A DNA stretch of 64,000 nt from Ascidia mentula (taxonomy: Eukaryota; Chordata; Ascidiacea; Phlebobranchia; Ascidiidae), in the NCBI GenBank assembly GCA_947561715.1, contig OX387197.1, forward strand, positions 21,540,266 to 21,604,265, given 5' to 3'. The translations under genes and the position numbers were made by a program. The notes beneath the pieces are model-generated. The model saw only the letters and a program-made list of their open reading frames with translations. It was not told the DNA's origin and did no database searches. Below are positions 33,175-45,000 of this stretch, piece by piece. Position 1 is the stretch's first letter. Each line of letters begins with the position of its first letter.

Positions 33175-36100
33175 TTATGACGTCATAATGTAGTATTGAC
33201 AAATGTAACCCGTGCGATCCGAGCACAGCTTCTCTTCCCAGCGCCATTGCGCCGTCATGCGGTCAAACGAAAGCTGAGCGCAGTTCTTGCCCGCTGCCGA
33301 CCCGCCCTCGGCTGGGTTGTCCGGGCGCCACATTTGCCAGACGTTTCGTTGGACCCTGGTTCCGTCGCTGTACTCGAATTGGCCTGAGCGGACGGCAGAG
33401 GGCGCTATTGAGCTGGATGTAGAGGTGGGAAAGTTAGCGTAGGTGGAAGGAGCCGCCGACTGTCGCTGGATTCCGATCCAGTAGGTGCTCACACGGGACG
33501 CCAACTTGCTAGATATGAAATTCTGCAAACAAAAGAGATAATTTAAGCCGCTGTTAAGAAGTAGACTACACGTACAAGTATGCTGGAAACTTAACACACT
33601 ATCGGAACAATCGCAAAAGGAGTTTTCTTCTGCTCCGTATATTCATTATTTTTTGTTTCCCAAAATCAGCTTTGGCATTCCGCCCACCGCAAAATCATGA
33701 ATAGCTTAACTCAGTGTTTCTTAACCTTTTTGTTCATGCGGACCAGGTTTATTTTTCAGAAGCTGCGTGGGCGAATATTTCATTAACTTAGCTACGCTTT
33801 ATTCGTGTCAAATATACCAAGGTATACAAATGTGTACTTCCACATAGTATCGTAGCCCACTGGAACACAGCTGCATGACCATTATTGGTTGAAAAACAAT
33901 GGCTTAATCCTTTTACAATGTTTACCTGTGTAAGTCTATCCTTTATTATAGCCAAGCTAGCTTGATCACCCAAGTCGTCTCGGCACCACTTCTTGGCCGC
34001 CCTCTGGTCCAACTTCGCATCACCAACCATGTAGCAGTGGACGCCGAACCGGTAGTGGCCCTCCTTGCACAATTCAGGGTATTTGGCCGGGAGCGAATCT
34101 GCTGCACAAGGGTTACAATAATTATCATTATAATGAAATGCAAAAGAAATAGGAGCGTTCAAAGAGGATTTTTTTTGCCTGACCACAACGGGATTTAAAC
34201 ACAGGATTTCCTGGGCACGAATCGGATCTGGTTTTCTTTTTGGTATATTGGTCGGGCGCTTGACTAATGCTGGCAATCACCCGCCCAACGTTTAATAAGA
34301 ATTATTGGGAAAATTGATCCGGTTGGGTTATGCCGCGCTATCCAGACTAAGGACGTGGTAAAACGTACCTTGGCGATCACCGCTTATGTGTCTGGTCAGT
34401 TTTGCGTCCAAATCTGCGAAAAAAAAACACTTTTATACACACGTGCTTTACCTAAAGAGAAACGAAATGATCCATTTCTATCAAGATTACTCAAAAGAAA
34501 ACCACATTGTCATTGATAAACCCTTTCCTAACAAAACTTTATGCCAGTTTTAGGCCTACTTCGTGTAAGCGACTGCAGCTGGGGAATCTTGCGTAGGGTA
34601 GCGACCTCCGACGGCGACAAAGCAACGCCGGCTGATCTTCCGGAGGAAATGTCGACTCGGTCTCGATTGCTGATCAGTTTTCTACAAAAATAAGGTACGT
34701 GGCCATATAAGAAATGGGCCGAGTTGCTTTATGGAAGTCAAACAATAAACGAAGTAAAGAAATGAAAAAAAATGCATATGAAGCCGGAAAATAAACTAAA
34801 AGAAATGTAAAAGAAAAAAAAAATCGTATATTTCACACTTTAGGCAGAGAAATGCATGTTCGCATACGCTTATGTTACGAAAAATTGCAAATAAACATTT
34901 AATGAAATGAACAAGGTTAAGCGAAACGAGGACTAATCTGGCAAACCGGTTTATCAGGCAACAAGTAAAGAGTTTTTCCATTCCACCCATACTCTGCGTC
35001 ACCGTGTATGCATACACGTTTTGACGGTCACCGATATGCTGTTTATCGTCGCATGCGTGCATTGAGCGCAAATGGGCTGAAAATCAATTGCGAACTCGCT
35101 ATTGGAGGTGAACCTGGGGAGTAATTTACGTCCACTGCGCCCTTCTGCGGTCGGCCATCGATCACAACAGCCCCGCGTAATCAACTTACACCATGCCACC
35201 ATCGATCTCGATTTGATGTTGATGTGGCCCAGCGTCCTCCCGGGAACCACAAAAATTTGGCGACGTTGAAAAAAATAATTTTTCTTGTATGATGCTACGT
35301 TCGCACACACTATTTCTTTCGAAAAGGTTTTCATTGCCATGGCGAAAAACTTATACATTTTATAATAAAATTAAGGCGGCAGAAATTTTTCTTTTGATAG
35401 CGCGGAGGTGTGCTGTGCATTGTAGACGTATGACAGCGACCAATGCGGTTTTGTTGCAAAATGCATTCCGACCGTATTTCGCTATAAAGAGACAGTGTGC
35501 TTTGCGAAAAAGATTTTCAAAAACTTTCCATCAGCCTCTAGTAATTAAGCCGAGGCCTACGGAACAAGAAGAACGATGTTCCGATGGGACATAGCTAATT
35601 GTGATAGGACATTGGAAAGTAATCGATGGCACGTGACCCCTTGGATTAATTATGCATGTTATTGTTTAAAACCTTAACCCAACCACATCGATCGAACATG
35701 AATTTCGAGCTCAAAGAATTCTTTTTCCGAGCGTTTGGGAGCACGACTTTCGCCCATGTTACAGATAGTTTAAAAGCCGCTGCATGTTATATTTCTTTCG
35801 CGTTTAGGTAAAATAGCAATACTGCAATCGGTCACGTTCTGATCCAGAGTAAAACATCAAAATACGTGCAAAAATCAGTGAAAACGGTCATCTACCTGTA
35901 CGAGCTCTCCAAGTTACCGACTCGAGACTGAAGACCGACAACTGTGGCTGTCAACTTTTTAACATTTTCACTCAGAGTTTGAATGTCACCATTCGGCTTG
36001 GCTAATTGCTTCTCCCCTTGATCTGCCATTGCCACATCCCTTCTACTGCCATCTCGCGACGGAGCCGCCTTCTCTTGACCAGTGGCCGCGAATTCGCACA

Positions 36101-38578
36101 CCGGCGTGCATTGTGGAACCATCACTGCAACCAAAAACAAACCTATTGAATGATGGCGGGTGATTACGTTTGTTGTTCAACGAACAGCGGTTGTTTTACA
36201 TTGAGGGGGGGGGGGGGGGGGGGGGGGGGGTATATTACGGATTCAATACACAAGGATTTGCCCTGACACGACTGAGATGTAAGTGTTCAAATCTACGCCC
36301 GAGTATTTGAACATGGCCCTTCTTGTAGCCGACGAATTAACATTATATTTCGTAGTTGCGACGGCCGGAGCTCCAAAACATAGCCAGCAACGATTCATGG
36401 CCAAAAAGGAATCACCGAGACGCCCTAAGAAATGTGGGGATCAAACGTTTGTCGCGGTGACGAACATCGACCATGAAATGTGGTGATATATGTAGAAACC
36501 CTATAGGGTTATATAAAGGGTATGTAGTATATATACGGTTGAGCTGAAACAAAATTGTGTTTCTTACATTAAGAACAAATCATTTGTCCTTAAGTGGTAG
36601 GTCTTCACGGCCCTTATTTTATTGCTAACCAATAAGCATTGTTACTGATGTCAACTTTTACAAACTTATTTTCTAGATTAGTGATGGCGATATTTTGTTT
36701 CATTCCACGTAAAATTTAATCGATTTTGTGTTTTAAATGTTACATAAAATGTTTTGGAAGTCAGTGATAATTTGAACTAATAATGGTTTTTACAGCAGTT
36801 TAATTGACTCGTGACGAGGCATTAACCGCATTTTATGCGACATCCCGTATCATTACCACATAAATTTAAGACGTCATGAAAATATATAGAGACATCAAAA
36901 TGCATTTGTATCGATTTTCTCTTTTACGGTGTAAGACCTTCGACCACGTCAGGCACAGATGTTGTGGCGTATGGCGCCAGACGGTATGCGCAACATAAAG
37001 TGAATAAAACAATGCACTTTGCCGTCTTCAGAAGAGTGGCCCCGTCCTCCATTATTTATGCCCACCGCATTAATATTTGAAGAGGGGAGCTGATAGTTTT
37101 ACTACACCGACGCCCAACTATAGAACAAAGCATGAAAATGCTTGAATAAACATGCCATCTTTGGCGAAAGTTTTTGGTTTTTGCATGGAATTGACGCTGT
37201 TGATATTGGTCACGTGAATAACATGCGAAAAGTTAAAATATCGGACTGTGGGTCTGTCGCTAACGGGTTGTTACGGTTCATTAAAAATGTTTATTAGCGG
37301 AAAGTGAGCGATAATTGGATTTGAAGTCTTATACAAATGCGATTATTTCTGGGGAACAATTTGTCGCAAAGCTGTTTTCTACCAGGAAAAATTGTGCTTG
37401 AAAAGGCATGTACTGCTGGAAAAGCTTACAATTTTGTTTCAAAACAAAATTGTTTTCAATACCCATCGACCTTGAAACGCATCCATGCAACGAAATCGAT
37501 TTCTAGTCAAAATTTTAAACGTCAAACAGCGCGAAAGTTGCCAACACACCGACCGTCCCAACACTAATTAAAATAAATTCGTACTTGTTTTAAAAGTTCC
37601 GCAATGTTCCTATGCCCAATTTAAATTTTTCAAGCGCCGTCAATCACAAGCTTTTAAGGAACATCTGCCGTGGATAAAACCCGCCGACGATCAACCACGC
37701 AAGAAGTCAATCGATTTTACTTGAGGCGTGTTGTTGTGCGCTGGGCCTTTGAAAGTGGGCTCGCCCGACGGAATCAAGCCAAAAACCATTGATCACAGTC
37801 ACTCTTTGTTTTAGTAATGGGTTTGGAGATTTACACTACGGATTCGGCGCTATGCAATTACACGGTGACAGGAACATGCGTTTGTTTTTCATTTTACGCC
37901 TGTTTCGAGACTATTTGTCTCCCTTGATGGTCATCAACGGGCTCATACAGGAGTGAGGTCAAAAAGGTTTAGTTTGAATTTCGTTGGCGCTTTTTCGTTT
38001 GGAAAAATGTACCAGAAACAACACTAACTTTTGACTTATTGAAGCAACATTTTATCTTAACTAAAATGTTGAATATGTCAAACCTCGTTTGAGTATTTCA
38101 TGAAAATAATGCGCAGTCTTTTGATATTAGTAAATACTTCAAATTTGCTCAGTATTCCTTATTCAAAGGCAGTGTATCAACTTTTGTCCCAAACGCTTTA
38201 ATTTGCCTTTGCTTCCAAAACTTAATTTTGTTCATGTTTTAAACTCTTTTACTTGCAGTGAAACAGTAAACCTTCACATTAACCATGTAAACACAATAAA
38301 AAAAACGTTTGTAAAATGCGAAGCTGCTTCCAACACGCTTCTATCAAAACGGCGGTGCGCTTCATTAGGCACAAGTCATTAGAATTTGATAAGTATCGAT
38401 TATTTTTATTTAGTTTTAAGTTTTAAAAGTACTCAATTTACTTACTCAGGAAGATGACGGCACCCATGAGGGCCAGAACGCACACCAACAAACAACTTAT
38501 GCACACTTTTATCCACATCGGGGTAGGTTGGGGTGGGACCCGGTAGGGGTTTGACGGAGTGTCTCTGTTCTTCAGCAT
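33175..38578 (-). CDS. Type II membrane C-type lectin-like receptor
   Basis: Six exons on the minus strand, 38578-38446, 36124-35896, 34681-34560, 34413-34369, 34101-33926 and 33522-33175, give 350 aa in phase. Residues 1-21 are a short proline-rich cytoplasmic tail, and 22-44 (WIKVCISCLLVCVLALMGAV) a membrane anchor. A polar stalk with coiled-coil character follows (LSENVKKLTATVVGLQSRVGNLE), then a C-type lectin domain at about 185-347. Domain landmarks are CKEGHYRFGVHCYMV, WCRDDLGDQASLAIIKD, STYWIGIQR, NCAQLSF and LCSDRTGYICQY, with the four fold cysteines present. The Ca2+-site motif EPN/QPD is replaced by RPDNP, and the WND motif by WRWEE, so classical sugar binding is doubtful. The layout resembles vertebrate CD209/CLEC4 receptors, and innate recognition is a plausible role. 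Confidence 0.85.
36205..36230. repeat. Poly-G tract (26 G)
   Basis: Uninterrupted run of 26 guanines in the first lectin intron. It could form a G-quadruplex on this strand. Its length is likely to be uncertain in sequencing. Confidence 0.95.
36231..38445. other. First lectin intron, nothing further recognised
   Basis: AT-rich intron without exon-like blocks. The only visible structure is a short palindrome near 37430 ('acaattttgttt' and its complement). Confidence 0.4.
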
Positions 38579-39054
38579 TTTGGCAAAAACTAAACAGTGA
38601 ATTTTCGCAATAAAGTGTTTTGCTATTCAACCTGAAAAACATTGTCGTGTACATAACTGTTAAAGTGGGGGCAAGAAAACTAAATAATTCGTTAATCATC
38701 CAATGACATTTTTTATCAAATCAAGGCCTGTGGTGAAACAAATCATATAGGCCATATCACGTGCATGCCAATGCTAGCAAAGAAGCTTCATTGATTTGAC
38801 TAAAACGTCGGAAGTTGAACACAGTAACTGTATAAACGTCATAAGAAAGTACAAAATATTTTTTCTACTTTACTCTAAATTTTCCTGACAAACCGTCCCT
38901 AATATCGGTAGTTAAGAATGATTTACTCAAAAGTTTGCCAAGGCTGTTGTTGCATGCAAACACTGCTAAAAAAATCTTGTGCAAAGTTCTTTACCATAAC
39001 AGACGATGCGACAGCCAGCAATATATAAGTTCTTGTTATGATACATTTAGTTTA
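38579..39054. other. Lectin promoter region
   Basis: Immediately upstream of the lectin start codon. No other gene is seen. Confidence 0.35.
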
Positions 39055-40258
39055 TCAACTCTTTCCACTCCGAGCGTCTATATATAGACAGTAAATGAAA
39101 TCGTCATTGCGTCGCGATCGTAAGCCTTGGCTGCGCAAAAATACATGCATTTGGATGTACTAGGATGGAAAAACAGTTCCTTGCGTCAACAAAAGTTGAC
39201 AATAATGTTTTGACGAATTTTGATCAATATATATAACGCTAATTTTTTTGCAAATTTTGGGAGTTTTTTTGCACTGTTTTCACATATTTCGGTTGCAATA
39301 GGACCAGCAACGCGCTGTTATAATGGAAATAGAATCGGTGCTGTAAGTACAGAAATCGCTTGAACCCTCGACATAAAAATTACGAGCGTATTGAATGTCC
39401 ACTGTGACGTCATAAAGCCTGCGAAGCAAATACAAGGTAACGGTCGTTGTGGCAGAAAATTAAGGAATGAGTTGGCTAGATATTTTTGTCCTGTAATTAA
39501 TCAGCTTGCATGAATCAAGAAAACCTTGTACTGTGCAAAAACAGAAGGCAATTTTAGCAAAACAGATCCAAAATGCATTAGGAGGTAAAATATGGCAAGT
39601 GGGGGGCATTTCTGAGACCAAACCACGAGAAAATGTTGTTACACGAATGGGTCCCAGTTGTAGTATCAGACCGAAATACCTTTTTTTTGCAAAATTTGAG
39701 AAATTTTTAAACAGGTTTTGACTTATTATTGTAAATAGATGTTTGCATAATGCTTACTGCAGCACTACAAAGCTTGTGTACAAAAAAATCCTCAGTAAGT
39801 TAGATATAAACAAACTCCCGAAAGATATATTTTTGATTTTTCACCATATTTGAGAAAAAATGTTAAATTTCGATGGGCTGTTACATAAAAACAACTATAA
39901 CTGGACAAGAATTGAAATTTTTCCCTGATCCCACATTACATTGGTGTGTTACATACCAAAAATCTAACTATTACACCTTATAACTAGGCCGTGAGTATTT
40001 CATTTGCAACCATACCCCAAAACAAGCAATTTTTACTAGTTTGGAAAAAGTTGAAAAAAATTTATCGAACTACTGTTCACAGCAAGCTGCAACTTGCCTA
40101 GGTGCAGCACGGAGTTGACCCTTTCTTTTGCAACGCTGGTAACCGCTCTAATTTATATATTCACGAAATAGGAAGTGTTCGAAAATTGAGATTTTTGCTA
40201 AAAAATCCCGGATTCTAGAGCCAGTTCAGCGAAAATGGTCCGGAGTGGAAAGAGTTGA
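39055..40258. mobile_element. 1.2-kb element with perfect 18-bp terminal inverted repeats
   Basis: TCAACTCTTTCCACTCCG at 39055-39072 is matched 18 of 18 by its reverse complement at 40241-40258. Just inside the left end is 'cgtctatatatagac', a short palindrome. The terminal CTTTCC-type sequence plus this palindrome recall piggyBac-like elements, which target TTAA. The flanks here (TCAA and TTGA) are one base off TTAA on each side. No transposase-like frame is visible, so it is probably non-autonomous. The family assignment is tentative. Confidence 0.55.
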
Positions 40259-42074
40259 AAAACACATCATAATACCAAAATTGACGAAAAATTTTATATT
40301 TTATACTTTGATAATATTCAATGTCAAAAACTGGTACCTGTGCTTTGTCTATCCTTATCCCCTGCCTGTCGACCAAACTATAAACTACCCACTGTGCTAC
40401 GCTAACACCGAAGTCAATCACATTAAATATTTAAACACCCAACTGCTGCAGCCCTTGCCTGTCTGAATAGCAAAATTGCCTAATCCTTTCTCTGTCTTGC
40501 AGTGAAGTTATTATACGCCTTTTACATGCGAGCATTCTTTCTTTACGAAATTTCCATTATCAGATAATTCCTAACAACACAAAAACGACTTTGCAAAATG
40601 CAATGAAAAACAACATATCACGACATTAACGATTGCAAAACTTAATCGCTTAATGGACATCCGTTTGTTAACAACCATGCATGCTGTCGTGAGAAGCACA
40701 TGACCATGGAGGCACCAATCACAATCAGGGATTATCATGTATTGCAGTTAATATTGGGGTCGATGGGCTTTGGTGCCTTACGAGTATTTGTGTCACATCC
40801 GCAATTATTAAACCGTGATTTTTAAACTGCAATTACTTTTAAGTTACAATTCTATTTCTTCTGATGTTAAAAGATTTAGAATTACTCTTGTAAGTTTCAT
40901 AAATCTTTTAACATTAGTTAACTGAAAGGCCTGTTAAACTTGAATATCATAAAGGTAGATCTCTCAGCACCACCAAGAAAACAGTTCGATTCCAGCAGTA
41001 TTAGTTACATTTTCAGTTTCCAACGTTTGAGGTATGTTTTTTTGCGTCACTGAATCCTTTACAAACAAGCAATGAAATTGTCACAAACTTACAGCATTGA
41101 GTGATAAAAGTCGAAAATCATGATATTAAATGACAGTACAGCGATCGTTCAGAGTCGCTGATTACACCAGCTTTCTGGCTACGCAGGATTGAATTGTAAT
41201 ACAAGAAATCACAACATTTTGAGTTGTGTAAATCCATACTTGGGGCAAAAACAATTAAAAACTTACAAACACTTTTTGAAACCTGTTCCTAAACACGGAT
41301 CACCACATATTTACTAGGCTAGCTCGTAAACTTGTTCCATGATATTACAAATTCTCCGCGAGATTTAGACTGTTCTCATAAACCTACATAACATTGTTGT
41401 GCACATTCGAAGCAACAACTGGATTGACTGAACGTGGCGTGAACATATTGATCGTTGCAAGCACCTTCGTGTGCCTATTGATTGGACAAGACATGGCAGG
41501 CAAGATTGATTCGCTCAATGGGGTCCCAGCGCTTCGACGTTTCGACACATTTCAGTGATTAAAGCAATCGTATTTGCTTGTAATTGTTGTTGGCTGTAGG
41601 GCTTCGATTATGGATTTTCCTTTTAAGGAAAAACTATACTTTGGGTGTGACATTTACGTTTGCGTAACCATAATATGCTATGGTGTAACAAATTAATACA
41701 CTTTTAAAGCACGAATCGAACCACCATGCATGATTGTGAGTTCTTATATATCATTAACCAAGTTTTTTCAACAGGTACTGCCGGTAGTTTTGTTTTTCCC
41801 GAGTAAAATTTTTAAAAATTTAGTCACTAAAATGACGCACTCTGTACATGGACGTCACGCTTGAACGCATTTCAGTTTCCCTGGAAATTCAAGACGCAGC
41901 TGTAGAAAATGCTGGTAGCTTTATGCAAAATCAGGTGTTTGTTGTTCAATCTTGAACAATTTGCAGGCACGTTAGACCCTGAAATAATGAAATGAAGTCT
42001 AAACACATGTTTAAATACAGCAAAGTTCTTCTGAGGGGCTTTTAAAGTTTAAAATAGACTTATTTTTTGTTCAG
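40259..42074. other. Intergenic stretch, no gene seen
   Basis: AT-rich. It contains one perfect 15-bp hairpin (40864-40878 with 40900-40914) and no coding pattern. Its right end holds the presumed promoter of the GNAT-PARP gene. Confidence 0.45.
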
Positions 42075-42081
42075 GAATAAA
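42075..42081 (+). promoter_or_regulatory. 3' splice site 7 nt before the GNAT-PARP start codon
   Basis: 'ttttttgttcag' ends at 42074 and leaves only GAATAAA before the ATG. So short a 5' leader is typical of spliced-leader trans-splicing, known in tunicates. A cis-spliced non-coding upstream exon would look the same. Confidence 0.45.
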
Positions 42082-45000
42082 ATGTCGTCCCCAGTTGTTC
42101 TGCAGTTACCAACGGCAACTTTTTCTAAAAAACGAAAATATAAGGTACCATCTGTCACTACAACAGTTCAAAGCAGCGAACATGTAGATTCTGGCCTAAT
42201 GTTGCCAGATCAGCCTGTCACAGTATTTCCAGTGGTGGTTGACTTCGAACGTTTGCTGAAGGGCACAAACAAGCCTCAGGAGCAGGTTGGTTAGTAGCAT
42301 AACTAAAAAATTATTGCAAGTATCCTTTTCCATATGTTTTGCCTTATTTGAAATAACTTTTCAAAGCACAATCAGTACAGTTCAACAAATGTCGCAATGT
42401 TGTTTTAATATGCTTTTCCCATGAACCATATTACAGTAAATCATCCAGAAAGTGGAATGGATTAAAAAGTTTACTTTTAACAAAAAAAATATTTTTCATG
42501 ATGAGGTATATATAACACTAGTCATCTGTAAGATTTGTCAATTCACATTTTTACAGATTGTCGACGGTGTTGAAAACAAGGATTTGATTCATGGTGTTGC
42601 CAACTTGTATGGCATTTCACTACCTGAGCTGACTGATGACATTATATACCCAACCTTGTGTGAAAAATGGTCAAAGACCTTGTTGCTCATTAGAGCTGAA
42701 AATGAAGTACTTCAAGATTTGAGTCAACAAAACCGAAAAGAAAAAGATTTGGACAAATTTGATGCCGATATACATGAAAAAGGTTTTTTGGGAACACCTA
42801 CTGCCACATTGATTGTGTGGCGTAATTATATGTACATTTAAATCTAAGCTCAAACATTTCTATGTTTGTTTATGTAAGAATTAAAGTCCAATCGGTGTGC
42901 CCCTTGCATGTGTGCAATGTAATGTAATTATTACGTGGCATGTTGACCAACTTCCAACTGAATTGCAGAAAAAATGGCAAGTCTCTCTGAGCAAGCAGTG
43001 AACATATTCAGTGATGAGGAATCTGCTGATGAGGAGGAAGAGGATGAGCAGGAAGAGAACTGGCTTGCTCAAGTACCCACTTTCCTCCGACAGGTCAAGG
43101 ACAGATACAAAGATAGACAAGAGTAAGAAACTAAAATGTTTGGTGAAAGGCTTGATGAAGTCACGTGTGGCTGTAGTGACAATTTTCCTTAATATTTAGT
43201 TTATAGATTTGTCAAAAGGGTGTTTAGAGCCATGAAAAAACTGTATAAATCGAGGCTATTTCTTCATATTATCATGTATCAATGTAAAAGAAATCTTAAA
43301 AGCTTCATTAGATTTATGATCATTTGATTGAGTTTCAAAAAGTACACTTGTGTAAATTCACACACAGATTCATGCACACACAGCATGGCAACCTCGAAGT
43401 GGGAGATGAAAACAAGCCAACTTTACCCAAACAACTTATCGGTAACTGAATAAAACAAAAAGTTCTTTTAAATTCTAAACAACAAACCTAAAACAAAAGC
43501 AGATATTAAAGATTCCATACGTTTAAATATTTCTAGTCTGAACAAATATTTTAACAATTTAAATGTTAATCAATTTCTTCAACGTGGCAGTCTCTGGTAT
43601 ATACCTATACTACTTGCTAGTGCACTGTTTTGATAAGAGACTGACTATTAAACAACTTTATTCGCACGAGCTTTTGAGAGCTTGATCTTGCTTCAATAGA
43701 TGCTGCAATAGAGTTAATAAACTGTCTTTTGCAGGAATTGAAAATCGCCTTATTGCTAGTGCCACATTTGAGCGCTCCTATGACAAACCCGGCCAGAGAG
43801 TCTTGCAATTAACATTGATTGCTGTACGGAAAAAGTACAGGCATCTGGGTTTGGGTCAGTTCATGATGAAGCAGATTCACGACTCCACTATTACCGGAGG
43901 AAGTGATGTGATTGTGGTCAACGCAGACCAGAATGCAGTGGATTTCTTTGAAAAAGAAGGTTGGTTATATATATATGATAACGAAGTCACCAATTACAGG
44001 TCCAAAATTTCCCAAGCCACTTGGTTTTGAAAAAAATATGTATATGGCATAAATTTCTGAACTAGTGGAAATAAAAACAATGTTGGCAAAAATTAGTCAA
44101 AAATGTTTAGTAATATTTATTGCAACATGAAGAATACTTTTTTCATGAAAACGAGTTGCATAAGATAATAAAATAAAATTAAAAAAAAGCCCGCTGGTCA
44201 GCAACATGCAAACGTTTCCAAACTGTTTTATATTTAGTGCACTTCCATTCTTCTTTAAGATCACTTGGTCCAAGTGTTTTTAAATAACAACACCCTTCTT
44301 TTCATTATTTTCCTGCAATATTTCATAAAATAACATATTATTCATGAAATAATGCAATAACTTTGACATTTGCTGTCAAGGATTCACAGACGATGTGCTT
44401 CTTAACAGTCCCTATGCACAAATCGGTGATATCTGGTTTAACAGTCGCAGGATGTGCTTTCTGCCCTCCTATGTGTCCGTGAGTGCTTATCCAAACAAAA
44501 TTGATGCTATTCCAATGGACGATCCAACTCTGGCGGAACTCAACCTCAGGGAGATGGAACTTGAAACAGCTTTATGGAGAGAAAAGAGCCTGCAGGTTTG
44601 TGTATCTGCCAGTTTCTTTTAGCTGTTTTTACACTTGGTCTGACATCCTAATTTAGGCATCATAGTGTGACCCTCTGATATTTAAATACTTTTTTTCAGT
44701 ATAAACCTGACTACAACTGCATGATTTTATTATGCCTAAGCACAATTCACTTCATTCAGAGAAAATTCCTTTACTAGTTTTTTGTGTTATTTTATTTAAA
44801 TTTCAATCTGTTTCTTGTGATGTCCTAGGCAAATAATTGTTTTTAAAAAACAAAAGCATATAAGAGCTACAGACAGGTGTACACACATTTCGACCTGTAA
44901 GGAACACCTGTCTGCAGATCTCATTGACTATTATGGCTCTTTTGTGCATATAATAAGAAGCATATACTTCTGCATTTGGAACAAATCTTTAATTAATGAA

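Noticed and set aside
33712-33744. 'cagtgtttcttaacc', a hAT-like left end in a lectin intron
   Set aside because: No matching right end was found nearby; at most a truncated fragment.
35289-35594. 101-aa plus-strand frame in the lectin gene
   Set aside because: Starts in AT-rich intron, has no hydrophobic or domain pattern I can name, and no splice or start context stands out.
40864-40914. Perfect 15-bp hairpin in the intergenic stretch
   Set aside because: Short and AT-rich with no flanking duplications; chance is plausible at this length.
43011-43199. Open frame overlapping the acidic exon of the GNAT-PARP gene
   Set aside because: It is a shifted frame; the frame that joins neighbouring exons in phase gives the acidic segment.
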